Of a DNA stretch of 36,211 nucleotides, positions 1-9,590 are shown one piece after another. Below the pieces are notes generated by a model. That model was given only the letters and a program-made list of their open reading frames with translations, searched no databases and was not told the origin of the DNA. Source of the DNA: Boseongicola sp. Its GTDB lineage: Bacteria; Pseudomonadota; Alphaproteobacteria; Rhodobacterales; Rhodobacteraceae. The translations under genes and the position numbers were made by a program. Location: contig JABDQU010000157.1 in NCBI GenBank assembly GCA_013042105.1, positions 1 to 36,211 on the forward strand, written 5' to 3'. The stretch's first letter is position 1. Each line of letters opens with the position of its first letter.

Positions 1-552
1 GGGCCGGAACATGGTGATCGGGATGCCCCAAAGGTGGGCATAGGCGTGGGCCATGTTTTCATTGGATTTTTTCGTGGCGGCGTAGAGTGTCAGAGGCGTG
101 TCGGTGGCGTGGCTTTCGATGAAGGGCATGTCGGTGTTGGCACCGTAAACGGATGACGTTGAGGCCATGAGGAGGTGCTGGGGCGCGGCTTCTTTGGCGC
201 ATTCCAGCAGGTTGAATGTGCCGAGGATGTTGGTTTCGACGTAAGAGCGGGGGTTTTCCAGGCTGTAGCGGACACCGGCTTGGGCGGCGAGGTGGATGAC
301 AATGTCGGGGCGGGCATCGCTGAAGGCCTTGCCAAGGGCGTCGACGTCTTCGAGGCGGGCTTCGGTGGTGCGAAACGCGGGGTTTTGCAGCAGGTTCTGG
401 TGGCGTCGGCGTTTGAGATTGACGTCGTAATAATCGGTCATGCCGTCAAAACCGATGACCTCGAACCCGGCGGCGAGAAGCTCTTTGCAGAGGTGATATC
501 CGATGAAGCCTGCGCTGCCGGTGACCAGGACGCGGCGGGTTTCGTGGCTCAT
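1..552 (-). CDS. NAD-dependent epimerase/dehydratase, UDP-glucuronate 4-epimerase-like (3' part missing)
   Basis: The reverse strand encodes 184 codons from an ATG at 552 and runs off the left edge, so only the N-terminal half is present. The ORF track misses it because no stop lies in the window. The start shows an extended-SDR Rossmann signature (VTGSAGFIG near residues 9-17), then LAAQAGVRYS, a TSSVYG segment and the catalytic pair in YAATKKSNE. The order VTGSAGFIG / LAAQAGVRYS / YAATKKSNE is typical of UDP-glucuronate 4-epimerases that make UDP-galacturonate for surface polysaccharides. UDP-glucose 4-epimerase or a dTDP-sugar dehydratase is less likely. Its neighbour icd is on the same strand, but a terminator lies between them, so the gene probably has its own promoter within about 90 bp. 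Confidence 0.88.
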   Translation of the reverse strand, partial: MSHETRRVLVTGSAGFIGYHLCKELLAAGFEVIGFDGMTDYYDVNLKRRRHQNLLQNPAFRTTEARLEDVDALGKAFSDARPDIVIHLAAQAGVRYSLENPRSYVETNILGTFNLLECAKEAAPQHLLMASTSSVYGANTDMPFIESHATDTPLTLYAATKKSNENMAHAYAHLWGIPITMFRP

Positions 553-640
553 GGGTCGGTGTCCTTCATGCCTGATGCTGGGCAGAGTAAGACACCGAAT
601 TTGTCGCCTTAACAAGGGGATCGGATGGGGTGCAGACACG

Positions 641-670
641 AAAAGGGCCACCCCGGTCGGGATGGCCCTT
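641..670 (-). terminator. Rho-independent terminator after icd
   Basis: On the reverse strand AAGGGCCATCCC and GGGGTGGCCCTT form a 12-bp stem with one mismatch around a short loop, followed by TTTT. It sits 24 nt after the icd stop and before the epimerase gene, which fits an end to icd transcription. Confidence 0.8.
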
Positions 671-693
671 GGTGTTGTCGTGTGGTTTTTGAC

Positions 694-2916
694 CTAGCCG
701 ATGATGGCGTTCAGCGTTGGCGACGGTTGCATGACGGCTGCGGTTTTGGCCGGATCCGTGTGGAAATACCCGCCAAGATCGGCAGGAGCGCCCTGAACGG
801 CGGCCAATTCTGCGGTGATCTTGTCTTCGTTTTCCGCCAGTGCTTTGGCAATCGGTGCGAAGTGGGCGGCGAGGTCCGCGTCTTCGGACTGAGCGGCCAG
901 TGCTTCGGCCCAGTAGAGTGCGAAGTAGAAGTGGCTGTCGCGGTTGTCGGGCTGACCGACTTTGCGGCCCGGCGATTTGTTGTGATCGAGGATGCCTTGG
1001 GTCGCGGCGTCGACGGCTTCGCCAATAATGCGCGCGCGGGCGTTGTTCTTGGTTTCGCCAAGGAATTTCAGGCTTTCGCCAAGGGCGCAGAACTCACCGA
1101 GCGAGTCCCAGCGGAGGTGGTTTTCTTCGACCAGCTGTTGGACGTGTTTGGGGGCCGAGCCGCCAGCGCCGGTTTCAAACAGACCACCGCCGTTCATCAG
1201 TTTCACGATCGACAGCATCTTGGCGGAGGTGCCAAGTTCGAGGATCGGGAAAAGGTCGGTGAGGTAGTCGCGCAGCACGTTGCCGGTGATGGCGATAGAG
1301 TTTTCGCCTTTGCGGATCGTCTCAAGTGCCAGACGCGTGGCTTCGCGGGGGGCGAGGATCTGGAATTTGTCGGCGACGCCAGCGGCTTCAAGCATTGGCG
1401 TGACGTAGGCGATCAGTTCGGCGTCGTGGGCGCGGTTGGCGTCGAGCCAGAACACAGCCTGACAGCCTTCGGCCTTCTGGCGCGAGATGGCGAGGTTCAC
1501 CCAGTCGCGGATCGGGGCTTCTTTGGTGGAGGCCGCGCGCCAGATGTCGCCGGCTTCAACGTTGTGGGTGTGAATAACGTCGCCGTTTGCGGCCGTGAGG
1601 GTGACTGTGCCATCGGCGGGCACTTCAAACGTGGTCGGGTGCGAGCCGTATTCTTCGGCCTTTTGTGCCATCAAACCAATGTTTTGCACTGTGCCGGAGG
1701 TGGATGGGTCAAGCGCGCCGGTCTCTTTGAAGTAGTTGACGGTTTCTTCATAGACGGGCGCGTAGGAGTTGTCGGGCACGACGCAGTTCGTGTCACCTTC
1801 GTTGCCATCCGGGCCCCAGCCCTTGCCACCTGCGCGGATCACAGCCGGAAGTGAGGCGTCGATGATGACGTCGGAAGGCACGTGCAGGTTGGTGATGCCC
1901 TTGTCGGAATTCACCATATACATGGGCGGACGCGTGGCCATGACAGCGGCGATATCGGTTTCGATTTCGGCTGCGTTGTCCATTTCTGCGATGCGATCGA
2001 GGACCGCGCCAAGGCCGGAGTTCGGGTTTACGCCAGCCGCGTCGAGGGCGGGCCCGTGCTTTTCAAAGACGGGGGCGAGGAAGGCGCGCACGGCGTGACC
2101 GAAGATGATCGGGTCCGAGACCTTCATCATCGTTGCCTTGAGGTGCAGCGAAAAGAGTGTGCCGTCGGCTTTGGTGTCTTCGATCTGTTCGGCGAGGAAT
2201 GTGCCGAGGGCTTTGACGGACATGAAGGTCGTGTCCACAACAGTGCCTTTGGGCAGTTGGAAGCCCTCTTTCAGGACCGTCTTTGCACCAGATGTGTCAG
2301 TGAAGGTGATGGTCGCGCCACCGGCTTGGGCTTCACTGATGGTCGATGATTTCTCGTTTGAAAAGAAGTCGTTGCCATTCATGGACGAGACTTTGGTCTT
2401 GCTGTCTTTTGACCATGCACCCATCCGGTGCGGGTTGGCTTTGGCGTAGTTCTTGACGGCGACAGCCGCGCGGCGGTCGGAGTTGCCTTCGCGCAAGACG
2501 GGGTTCACGGCAGAGCCTTTGATCGCGTCAAAGCGCGCGCGGATGGCTTTTTCGTCGTCCGTCTGCGGGTCTTCGGGGTAGTCGGGCAGGTCGTAGCCTT
2601 GCGACTGAAGCTCTTTCACGGCGGCGACGAGTTGCGGGACCGAGGCCGAGATGTTCGGCAGTTTGATGACGTTGGCATCGGGTGATTTCACCAGAACGCC
2701 CAGTTCGGCCAGATCGTCGGATTGCTTTTGCGCGTCTGTCAGGCCTTCGGGGAAGGCGGCGATGATGCGACCGGCGAGCGAGATGTCTTTCGTTCCAAAG
2801 CTGACGTCAGCGGCCCCCGCAAAGGCGCGAATGATGGGCAAAAGCGATGCAGAGGCCAGCTCTGGCGCTTCGTCGACTTTGGTGTAGATGATGTCGGAAC
2901 CGTTCTGATCGGTCAT
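694..2916 (-). CDS. icd: Isocitrate dehydrogenase, NADP-dependent, monomeric type
   Basis: This 740-residue protein oxidises isocitrate to 2-oxoglutarate and CO2 with NADP+ in the TCA cycle. Its length and sequence fit the large monomeric IDH class (about 740 aa) rather than the 45-kDa dimeric class. Recognisable stretches include the N-terminal [47 protein letters not shown] and [15 protein letters not shown]. The ORF track extends 35 codons further upstream, but the ATG at 2916 (MTDQNGSD) matches the usual N-terminus and has a strong GGGGGAG ribosome-binding site just upstream. It is monocistronic by appearance: a terminator follows it, and a 20-bp imperfect palindrome lies 69-88 bp upstream of the start. 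Cytoplasmic. Confidence 0.97.
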   Translation of the reverse strand: MTDQNGSDIIYTKVDEAPELASASLLPIIRAFAGAADVSFGTKDISLAGRIIAAFPEGLTDAQKQSDDLAELGVLVKSPDANVIKLPNISASVPQLVAAVKELQSQGYDLPDYPEDPQTDDEKAIRARFDAIKGSAVNPVLREGNSDRRAAVAVKNYAKANPHRMGAWSKDSKTKVSSMNGNDFFSNEKSSTISEAQAGGATITFTDTSGAKTVLKEGFQLPKGTVVDTTFMSVKALGTFLAEQIEDTKADGTLFSLHLKATMMKVSDPIIFGHAVRAFLAPVFEKHGPALDAAGVNPNSGLGAVLDRIAEMDNAAEIETDIAAVMATRPPMYMVNSDKGITNLHVPSDVIIDASLPAVIRAGGKGWGPDGNEGDTNCVVPDNSYAPVYEETVNYFKETGALDPSTSGTVQNIGLMAQKAEEYGSHPTTFEVPADGTVTLTAANGDVIHTHNVEAGDIWRAASTKEAPIRDWVNLAISRQKAEGCQAVFWLDANRAHDAELIAYVTPMLEAAGVADKFQILAPREATRLALETIRKGENSIAITGNVLRDYLTDLFPILELGTSAKMLSIVKLMNGGGLFETGAGGSAPKHVQQLVEENHLRWDSLGEFCALGESLKFLGETKNNARARIIGEAVDAATQGILDHNKSPGRKVGQPDNRDSHFYFALYWAEALAAQSEDADLAAHFAPIAKALAENEDKITAELAAVQGAPADLGGYFHTDPAKTAAVMQPSPTLNAIIG

Positions 2917-2984
2917 GGGTTGCTCCCCCGCAAGATGTGATTGTGGGGTGCATAATGGGATTTTCGCGTCGCGTCGACCATTTT

Positions 2985-3004
2985 CAGCATACCGTGGTAT
3001 ACTG
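2985..3004. promoter_or_regulatory. Candidate operator palindrome upstream of icd
   Basis: CAGCATACCGTGGTATACTG has arms CAG.ATACC and GGTAT.CTG that pair perfectly apart from one position in each arm and the central GT. It is the only clear dyad in the 139-bp gap between icd and the amidohydrolase gene, and it lies where an icd promoter would be expected. The regulator is unknown. Confidence 0.4.
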
Positions 3005-3055
3005 TGCGACGAATTGCCCATGGCGGGTGACGGTGACAGGTGTCTGCCGGGTGGG

Positions 3056-4486
3056 TTATTTTCCGGCGTTCAGTAGGTTTTCCTCGAGCGCATCAAGGGC
3101 CGCGCGATCAAGCACGCGGCCTGCGGCAATGACCGCCTGAGGGCGGCGCAGCGTGGCGAGCGAGACCAGTGGGTTGGTATCCAGCACCACGAGATCCGCG
3201 TGGCGTCCGGGGGCGATGGTGCCGTCGAGATCCGGCAGGTCAAAAAAACGCGCCGGGGCAAGTGTTGCTGTAAACAGGGCTTCGCGCGGGGACAGGCCGG
3301 CTTCGACGTAGATGTCGAGTTCATCCAGCAGCGAAAAGCCGTGGAACGGGTAGGGGTTGGCGAAAGACGCATCGGTCGAGGCGAGGATCGGAACCCCTGC
3401 CGCATGGGCCATCGCGAAGGTCTTGCGGTCGAGCGCAATGCTGTCTTGTGCCAGCGCGCGCACTTCGTCCGTCATCGCGGCGAGACGAAAGTCAGGCTTG
3501 CCCCAGGCTTCGCGCAAGGCGGCGGGGATCATTTGCATGCGCGGGGCGTCGGCGGAGGGCCAGTTGCCGGTGTAAAAGTCAGCGACAACGAGTGTTGGGC
3601 TGACGTGCAGATTGGCTGCGGCCATGGTGTCCAGAACCCCGGTGCAGAGATTTTCGTCCCACGTGCGCAGAATAATTCCATTGCGCGCGGCCATGATCTC
3701 AAAGATGCGGGTCAGGTCTGCGCCACTGTTCATCGCCTGACGCAGATCGTTGAGCATTTGCTCTTCTTTCCGAGAGCAGGCCATGGGAATGCGTCCGAAG
3801 TGTTCCATTCCGGCTTGTCCGGCTGAGATCGCCGTGGCGAGGGCGACGCGTTCGGGAATGTGGCCGACCAATGGCAGGCCCTGTGCCGTCGCGGCGTCTG
3901 CCAGCGCGAGATAGGTGGCCTCGTCCAGCATCGAATAGGATTTGACGGCGGCCCATTCTTCCTGTGCGATCTGGCCGACCACCGACTTTGCCTGCGCCGG
4001 GGTGTCTGCAAGGAACATGCCCGGCCACGAGCCCGGGCTGGCATCGACCCAGGCCCCTGCAAGGATGAGGCGCGGTCCGAGCACTTCTCCTGCGGCGATC
4101 CGGGCCTGGAGGGCCTTTTGTTCTGCGATCGGCCAGAGCGCGCCCATGTCGCGGATGCCGGTGACGCCGTTCAGAAGATAGAGCGGGAGAGCAGTGTCGG
4201 GTTCATCAGCTGTGGAGAAGATATGCACATGGCTGTCCCAAAGCCCGGGGATCACAAAGCCGCCGTCGCCATTTATGGTGTCTGCGGTTTCTGACGCGGT
4301 CAGGTCGGGGGCTATTTCGGCGATGAAGCCGTCACGGATCAGGATTGACTGGTCGGGTGAGAGGCTACCGTCTTCGATATGGACGAGTGTTACATCGGTG
4401 AGCAGGGTTTCGGCATGGCTGGCGAGCGCGCCCGCCAGAATGGCGGTCGTCAGTGTCAGAGCTTTCAAACACAGTTTTTTCATCAT
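3056..4486 (-). CDS. Exported amidohydrolase-family protein (imidazolonepropionase-like)
   Basis: A 476-residue protein with a Sec-type signal peptide ([19 protein letters not shown], likely cleaved after SHA near residue 25), so it is probably periplasmic. The amidohydrolase fold shows a small N-terminal beta domain, the metal motif DSHVHIF (HxH at 86-88), a VKSYS segment whose Lys sits where the carboxylated Lys is expected, then VGHIP, MEHFG and STDASF supplying further His/Asp ligands. The C-terminus has the usual [15 protein letters not shown] beta-sheet return. Family members hydrolyse cyclic amides, dipeptides or related C-N bonds; the substrate cannot be read from sequence. A second Met directly follows the first, so the start is uncertain by one codon. 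It may be transcribed separately from icd. Confidence 0.88.
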   Translation of the reverse strand: MMKKLCLKALTLTTAILAGALASHAETLLTDVTLVHIEDGSLSPDQSILIRDGFIAEIAPDLTASETADTINGDGGFVIPGLWDSHVHIFSTADEPDTALPLYLLNGVTGIRDMGALWPIAEQKALQARIAAGEVLGPRLILAGAWVDASPGSWPGMFLADTPAQAKSVVGQIAQEEWAAVKSYSMLDEATYLALADAATAQGLPLVGHIPERVALATAISAGQAGMEHFGRIPMACSRKEEQMLNDLRQAMNSGADLTRIFEIMAARNGIILRTWDENLCTGVLDTMAAANLHVSPTLVVADFYTGNWPSADAPRMQMIPAALREAWGKPDFRLAAMTDEVRALAQDSIALDRKTFAMAHAAGVPILASTDASFANPYPFHGFSLLDELDIYVEAGLSPREALFTATLAPARFFDLPDLDGTIAPGRHADLVVLDTNPLVSLATLRRPQAVIAAGRVLDRAALDALEENLLNAGK

Positions 4487-4843
4487 TCAGGGACCTTGTG
4501 GTTCAATGTGCCGGGCAGAGAACCGGTGCCTTTCGGTCAGGCCGGAAGGCGGGTTCTGGGAACGTGATCAGCCTTGGTGTTCTGGCGTTGCTAAGCGCGA
4601 CGCTGTCTGTGTCGGTTGTTGGCATGCAGATCGGGTGCGGGCCTTGATCAATGTCAAACAGGTCGAGGCGATTGAACACGCGAATGGCGGACCAGACCCG
4701 ACGAGGCTTGGGGCGCGCCTGTTTGAGATTGCTCAATAGCGTGGGATCAATGCGGCTTAGGGTGGTGTCCAGGGATTTGATGCGAAGGGCCGCCTTTGGA
4801 GAGAGGGGGCTTGTTTAGATCGTCAGAGGAAAGGGTATTTCAG
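4487..4843. other. Intergenic region between divergent genes
   Basis: This 357-bp gap separates the leftward amidohydrolase from the rightward CPBP protease gene and should hold both promoters. A reverse-strand frame is open from about 4815 to 4503 but has no ATG (only TTG near 4736) and no recognisable domain. I see no repeat, RNA gene or strong hairpin. Confidence 0.5.
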
Positions 4844-5677
4844 GTGTCTGACCCGTCGACTGTCCATACCGCGCCGTCCCGAGATCTTTCGGTGCGATAC
4901 ATTCTGCCTTTCTTTGTGGCAACCTTCGCGCTTTCGTGGGGGTTGCTGTTTGCAATGCTGCAATATCCGGAAGCGATGACCCGTTTTTTCGGAGAGCTGA
5001 GTGTTACCCATCCGGCGTATATGATTGCCACCTGGTCACCGGGATTGGTCGGGATCGGGCTGGTCTGGGCGGCGACGGGGTTTTCGGGGCTGCGTCGGTT
5101 TTTCGGGCGTTTGTTTGATGTGCGGGTGCCGTTGGTCTGGTGGGCGTTTGTGCTTTTGGCGCTGCCGCTTTTGAAGATGCTGGGGGCATTGCTGAACGGG
5201 ACACCGGTGAGCGAGTTGATTGTTCTCGATCCTTTGGGGCAGGTCGTGATGATCACCGGGTTCATGCTGTTTCTTGGCCCGGCCGAGGAGTTCGGCTGGC
5301 GCGGTGTGGCCTTGCCGTTGATGCAGCGGACGATGGCGCCGGTCTGGGCGGGTGTGATTGTGGGGTTTGTCTGGGCATTCTGGCATATCCCGGCCTTTTA
5401 CCTTGACGGAGCGCCCCATACGGCATGGTCTTTGACGCCTTTTTTGATCGGCGTGACGTCCGTGGGTGTGGTCATGGCCGTTGTCTTCAACAAGACGCGC
5501 GGAAATCTGCTGTTTGCTGTCCTGATCCACTGGCAGTTGAATATCGCTTTCTGGCCCGAGGCGCAGCCGTGGGAAAACTATCTCAACCTTGCGCTTGCTG
5601 TGATGCTGGTCTGGATCCATCGCGATGTCATGCTGCACCGGGACAAGGCCGAGACCACGGTTGTTCCGGCGTTTTAG
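4844..5677 (+). CDS. CPBP-family intramembrane metalloprotease (CAAX protease/Abi type)
   Basis: A 277-residue polytopic membrane protein. The diagnostic CPBP motifs appear in order: EEFGWRG (motif 1, paired Glu plus Arg), FVWAFWH (FxxxH, motif 2) and HWQLN (HxxxN, motif 4), within about eight hydrophobic segments. These residues form the glutamate/histidine site of the Rce1-like fold. In bacteria such proteins cleave membrane substrates or process and resist peptides; the target here is unknown. The ORF track starts at 4796, but the in-frame GTG at 4844 is preceded by AGAGGAAAGG at a good distance and removes a poor N-terminal extension. It converges on the DUF6544-like gene with a 4-nt overlap of the two stop regions. 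Confidence 0.85.
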   Translation: MSDPSTVHTAPSRDLSVRYILPFFVATFALSWGLLFAMLQYPEAMTRFFGELSVTHPAYMIATWSPGLVGIGLVWAATGFSGLRRFFGRLFDVRVPLVWWAFVLLALPLLKMLGALLNGTPVSELIVLDPLGQVVMITGFMLFLGPAEEFGWRGVALPLMQRTMAPVWAGVIVGFVWAFWHIPAFYLDGAPHTAWSLTPFLIGVTSVGVVMAVVFNKTRGNLLFAVLIHWQLNIAFWPEAQPWENYLNLALAVMLVWIHRDVMLHRDKAETTVVPAF

Positions 5678-6519
5678 GGGTTAGTCGGGGTTGGAAACCT
5701 GACCTCGGACACATTGGCGATGAAGAACGGAAAGTAGTCGTCTGTGCCGAAATGGTTTCCGGCTTCGACGTGGAAGGGGACTTGGAATCCGTTGATTTGC
5801 CGGAAGTCAGACAGGAAGCCTCCGAAGGGTTGCAGGCGGTGGATGCCTTCGGGGTTTGCGTTGCTCCAGCGTTGAAAGACAACTTCGACGGGTCGGCCTT
5901 CGGCGTCTACGGTGATGTCGACTGCCTGGCCCATGCCGTCGTGGTTCATTGTATAGCGTGCGGTGTTTGCGTCGACGGCTTCCCATGTGACGTGGCGGCT
6001 GGGCAGAATGGCGGCAGGGGTCCAGAAGGCGGCCTCGGCGACATAGCGGCCGAAGGCGGAGCGGGCATGATCATTGTCGCCGCCAAAGCGCGCCACGGGG
6101 GCGAGGCCCGCCATCCAGAACCGTGTCCAGCGGGCCGAGTCAGAGCCGGACATTCGCATCAGTCCGGACCCGCAGGACATCTTCCAGACAAACCCGTCAG
6201 GCGCGGCCAGCACCTGGGTTGCCTGCATATCCATGTAATTCGGGGCGTCTTGACTGCCGAGGCTGAACTTTCCGGTCATCTCTATTTGGGCGACGCTCAG
6301 AAGGGGTGTGCCTTCGGCGATTGCAAAACGGAAGTAGCGTTGTGCCGGTTCGGGCAGGTCTGAAATCAGGGCCTTTGAGAACCGTTCCGGTTTGAGGGGT
6401 TGGAGGGCGCGCAGGCGGTCCATTTCGCGGGCGTCGGCGCGATGATCCGTCAGGCGCCAAACGATCAACAGGGCGGCTGCGAGAAGGACGAGACTTGCCA
6501 GTGCAATCAGATACTTCAT
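5674..6519 (-). CDS. DUF6544/DUF6920-like protein with N-terminal membrane anchor
   Basis: A 281-residue protein beginning with one hydrophobic segment (LIALASLVLLAAALLIVWRL), either an uncleaved anchor or a signal sequence. The rest is soluble and begins with a LPEPAQRYFRFAI segment, then a beta-rich domain ending in PFHVEAGNHFGTDDYFPFF. This layout matches proteins annotated as DUF6544 (formerly DUF6920), which have no established function; family assignment is from memory of its motifs. A GGAGA site lies just before the ATG. Its 3' end overlaps the convergent CPBP gene by 4 nt. No operon partner: the next gene upstream ends 130 bp away. Confidence 0.75.
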   Translation of the reverse strand: MKYLIALASLVLLAAALLIVWRLTDHRADAREMDRLRALQPLKPERFSKALISDLPEPAQRYFRFAIAEGTPLLSVAQIEMTGKFSLGSQDAPNYMDMQATQVLAAPDGFVWKMSCGSGLMRMSGSDSARWTRFWMAGLAPVARFGGDNDHARSAFGRYVAEAAFWTPAAILPSRHVTWEAVDANTARYTMNHDGMGQAVDITVDAEGRPVEVVFQRWSNANPEGIHRLQPFGGFLSDFRQINGFQVPFHVEAGNHFGTDDYFPFFIANVSEVRFPTPTNP

Positions 6520-6649
6520 CGGATCTCCGGGGTGATCTGTTTACGTGACAGTTTCGCATTTCGCGGCAAATCCGCAAACGATTTCCGGTGGTGGGTTTTG
6601 GTGGCGGCGGGTGCGCACGGAAGTCCGGGTGTCGGTATTGCGACTTTTG

Positions 6650-8446
6650 TCAGTAGTGTCCGCGCGATTGCATGAGCGCATCGGCGCGGCGCTGGGCGTT
6701 GGTCAGGGCCACTTCGACGCTTTTTGCGCCTTGCAGCATATCGTGAAGTTCGGTGCCGATGATCTCGATCAGATCGGTGATTTCGGGGACCGGGGGGCGG
6801 GGCCAGTATTGCAGGATGCCCGAGCGCGCCATGCCGTCCACGATCGAGATCACGGGTGAAATGCGGCGCACGTTCGGGTCCATGCTGACGCTGAAGCGCG
6901 GTGATACGAGGCTGCCGTTTTCGATGTAGAGCTTGATGCTTTCGGGCGAGGTCAGGGACCGCATGGCGTCCCAGACCGCGCCGACGCGTTCGGGGGCAAT
7001 GTTGGACGGGATCGCCAGCGCGTAGCCTCCGACGGGGGCCAGAGGCTTGCCGCCCGGACCATAGGGGTGGGGCAGGAAGTCGGTCACGCCGTAGGCGGGT
7101 GATGCGTCGTTCAGTTCAAACAGGGGGGCCAGAAGTGTCGCGCAGTAGGCCATGGCGACTTCGCCATCTGCGTAGGCGCGGGCGCGTTCGTACCACGACA
7201 TCGACAGGATCGAGACGGGGGAGTAGTCGAGCAGTTCGCGCAGGTATTCGGCTGTTGCGACGGCTTCGTCGGACAAAAACGCCGGGCGCAGATTTTCGCC
7301 TTCGGACCATTCGGCATCAAAGCCGGTGTCGGTTTTTTCGAGGTTGAGGAAGGGGCGGCCCATCGCCCCCATGACGAACATGAAGGTGTGACCAAGCGGT
7401 GTGCCGCGCGCGGCGTTCCAAGCGATACCCGAGCGGCCCTGCGCACGGCTGTGCAGTTTGCGCGCAGTTTCGAGCGTATCCGAGATCGTAAAGGGCACGC
7501 CAATTCCGGCGGCGTCGCAGAGGTCACGGCGGACGCAGAGCAATTCGGGTGTCGTCTGGACCGGCAGGCCGTATTGCGCGCCCCGGTGGCGGGCCGATGC
7601 CAGCGCGACACTGTGGAAGTCCCCGAGATCGACCTTGCCGTCGGACAAGAGGTCGTCGATGGGCATCAGGATTTTCTTTTCGGCCAGTTCGCCGAACCAG
7701 GGCAGGTCACAGGCGATAATGTCATAGCGTGACGACTTGCGGCTGGCGTTGGACAGAATTTCCTGGCGCAGCCGGTCAATGGACAAGGCGCGGCTGTCGA
7801 TGCCGGTGCCAAACAGCGCTTCGAACTGGCGTTTCAGCACGTTCATGGCAAGGAATGTCGGATCGGCGTGAACCAGAACGCGCAGGTTGTTTTGCAGGCT
7901 GAGCTTTGATTGCAGCGGGGTCGGCGGCGGGATCGTGCCGCTTTCGCCGTAAGACGAGCCGAAGAAATAGTCGCTGATGCCGCCTTGTCCTGCGCCTTCA
8001 AGTCCAAGGGTCGAGCCAATGGCCCCGCGCACGCGGCGCGCATATTCCTGCCATTCACCGATCAGTTTTTCTGTCGGGTGGAGCGAGAAGCTTTTTCCGG
8101 TTTGGGTCCGTGGGCGTCTGATGAGAAGGCCGCGTTCTTCGATGGAGTTGATCGCCCGGATTGCGGTGCCATACCCAAGGCCGCTGGCGTTGGCCAGAAA
8201 GCTGGTGGTGGTCATCTTGCCTTTGAGGTGATTGCGCAAGAGCGTGGTGATCAACCGGGTTTCGTCATAACCGGATCGGAGGCTGAGCACCTGATCGGCC
8301 TCGTTGCCGAGGGCTTCGATGAAATCCAGGAAACGCGAAAATTCCTCGCCGGAAATGCTTTTGGGCAGCGGCGTTGGCCCGCTTTCGAAGGGATCTTTCG
8401 GTCGTGCTCGGTTGCGTCCCTTTTGCAGGTTCATGCGGTCTTTCAT
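6650..8446 (-). CDS. Putative one-component regulator: winged-helix domain fused to a MalE-type (SBP_bac_1) solute-binding domain
   Basis: About 598 residues with no signal peptide and no membrane segment. After a basic, disordered N-terminus, roughly residues 30-135 form a MarR-like winged helix (TTTSFLANASGLGYGTAIR as recognition helices, EERGLLIRRP as the wing). From about residue 190 to 560 the sequence follows the family-1 extracellular solute-binding fold (NLRVLVHADPTF, YDIIACDLPWF, YGLPVQTTPELLCVRRDL, APVGGYALAIPSN). Automated pipelines may call it an extracellular solute-binding protein, but without an export signal it should be a cytoplasmic sensor-regulator. It is the last gene on the strand of the adjacent CUT2 transporter operon, behind a terminator. 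The ORF track starts at TTG 8458; I prefer ATG 8446, though 8434 is also possible. Ligand unknown. Confidence 0.8.
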   Translation of the reverse strand: MKDRMNLQKGRNRARPKDPFESGPTPLPKSISGEEFSRFLDFIEALGNEADQVLSLRSGYDETRLITTLLRNHLKGKMTTTSFLANASGLGYGTAIRAINSIEERGLLIRRPRTQTGKSFSLHPTEKLIGEWQEYARRVRGAIGSTLGLEGAGQGGISDYFFGSSYGESGTIPPPTPLQSKLSLQNNLRVLVHADPTFLAMNVLKRQFEALFGTGIDSRALSIDRLRQEILSNASRKSSRYDIIACDLPWFGELAEKKILMPIDDLLSDGKVDLGDFHSVALASARHRGAQYGLPVQTTPELLCVRRDLCDAAGIGVPFTISDTLETARKLHSRAQGRSGIAWNAARGTPLGHTFMFVMGAMGRPFLNLEKTDTGFDAEWSEGENLRPAFLSDEAVATAEYLRELLDYSPVSILSMSWYERARAYADGEVAMAYCATLLAPLFELNDASPAYGVTDFLPHPYGPGGKPLAPVGGYALAIPSNIAPERVGAVWDAMRSLTSPESIKLYIENGSLVSPRFSVSMDPNVRRISPVISIVDGMARSGILQYWPRPPVPEITDLIEIIGTELHDMLQGAKSVEVALTNAQRRADALMQSRGHY

Positions 8447-8466
8447 CTTCTGTGGCAAGGTGATCG

Positions 8467-8504
8467 AAAAGGGTGGTCTCTCCCGGGTTGGTGCGGGGAG
8501 AGAC
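8467..8504 (-). terminator. Terminator between permease and regulator genes
   Basis: On the reverse strand GTCTCTCCC and GGGAGAGAC make a perfect 9-bp stem around an 11-nt loop, followed within a few bases by TTTT. It lies between the end of the transporter operon and the regulator start, so the regulator probably has lower readthrough expression or its own promoter. Confidence 0.7.
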
Positions 8505-8540
8505 TACGCCTGAAACGAGCGGCTTACCAGTTTTGTCCGA

Positions 8541-9581
8541 CTATCCCGATGGCCTTCGTAAACCCGCGATCTTGTCGGACAAGATACTTCGTCGTCGGTC
8601 GACATCGTCAAGCAACTGGCCGCGCCTTTGTCGTTCCTCGAAGACGCGGCTGCCGGTCTGGAACATGATGACGACCAAAAGCAGGATGCCAAGATAGAGC
8701 TGAACCATGAAGGAGGGCGTCACGTTGAACACCAGTCCGGTATTGAGGAAGTTGACGGTCAGGGTGCCGATGGCAGCGCCAACGACGCCGCCTTTGCCGC
8801 CAAGAATCGAGACCCCGCCGATGAAGGCGGCCACGGTCCCGGCCAGCAAAAGGTATTGCAGACCAAGGGCCTGTGCGGTGCCGGAGCGAAGTCCGATGAT
8901 GACGCCGCCAAGCCCGGCACAGAACCCGGAAATTGCGAAAACGATGATCATCGGGCGTTGCAGGGAAATGCCTGAAGCGAGGGCTTCTTTGCGCGCGCCG
9001 CCAATTGCGTAAATCTCGCGGCCGTAGCGTGTGAAGGCCATGAACAGGCCAACCACCACGAACATGATGATGACCAGCAGCGAGGCGGGCGAGAAGTAGC
9101 CAAGCATCTTGGTCGAGATGAAATCGGGAATGCGGAAGTCTGTCAGCATCACGGTTTTTTCTTCGGCGGCAAACAGCGCCACACCGCGCAAGAGCATCAG
9201 GGTGCCAACCGTCAGGACGATGGCTCGGATGCGTAGGTAGGCGATGAAGTAGCCCTGAATTGCCCCGATTGAGGTCGAGATCGCGAGCGCGAACAACAGG
9301 GAATTGATCGCGCCCCAGTCATCGGTGAAGCGCACGGTGACGACGGCGGCGAGGGCCGCGTTCGATCCGATGGAGAGGTCGATTTCGCCTGCAATGATGC
9401 ACAGCGTCAGCGCCAGACCGACCAGTCCCAGAACCGCAAAGCGTTCCATGATCGCAAAGCCCGTGCGATGCGTGAAAAAGAGCGGCTCGGTGATGGCGAA
9501 AAACGTGTAGACGCTGACCGAGAGCAGGATCGCAAAGCTGAGGTCGGGGTTTTCTGTCACCCAGTTTTTTAGTCGTTCCAT
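8541..9581 (-). CDS. Sugar-type ABC transporter permease (CUT2/RbsC family)
   Basis: A 346-residue membrane protein with about eight to ten hydrophobic segments. The CUT2/RbsC hallmark region is present (IIAGEIDLSIGSNAALAAV), followed by GAIQGYFIAYLRIRAIVLTVGTL and, near the C-terminus, LLAGTVAAFIGGVSILGGKGGV, which contacts the ATPase. It would pair with the next permease and the double ATPase to import a small polar compound of sugar or polyol type. It is the fourth gene of the leftward transport operon, 9 nt after the preceding permease gene, and is followed by a terminator. The C-terminal tail after the last membrane segment is basic (EERQRRGQLLDDVDRRRS). Confidence 0.93.
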   Translation of the reverse strand: MERLKNWVTENPDLSFAILLSVSVYTFFAITEPLFFTHRTGFAIMERFAVLGLVGLALTLCIIAGEIDLSIGSNAALAAVVTVRFTDDWGAINSLLFALAISTSIGAIQGYFIAYLRIRAIVLTVGTLMLLRGVALFAAEEKTVMLTDFRIPDFISTKMLGYFSPASLLVIIMFVVVGLFMAFTRYGREIYAIGGARKEALASGISLQRPMIIVFAISGFCAGLGGVIIGLRSGTAQALGLQYLLLAGTVAAFIGGVSILGGKGGVVGAAIGTLTVNFLNTGLVFNVTPSFMVQLYLGILLLVVIMFQTGSRVFEERQRRGQLLDDVDRRRSILSDKIAGLRRPSG

Positions 9582-9590
9582 GATAGGCTC

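Noticed and set aside
625-1854. Forward 409-codon open frame opposite icd
   Set aside because: It is the antisense shadow of the strongly conserved isocitrate dehydrogenase coding sequence, common in GC-rich genomes.
4503-4736. Reverse-strand open frame of 77 codons between the amidohydrolase and CPBP genes
   Set aside because: It has only a TTG start, no clear ribosome-binding site and no recognisable domain; the frame lacks an ATG back to the previous stop near 4815.
8569-8585. Perfect 17-bp palindrome ATCTTGTCGGACAAGAT
   Set aside because: It lies within the last codons of a permease gene and encodes part of a plausible C-terminal tail; it does not match the operator-like repeats at 13391-13430.
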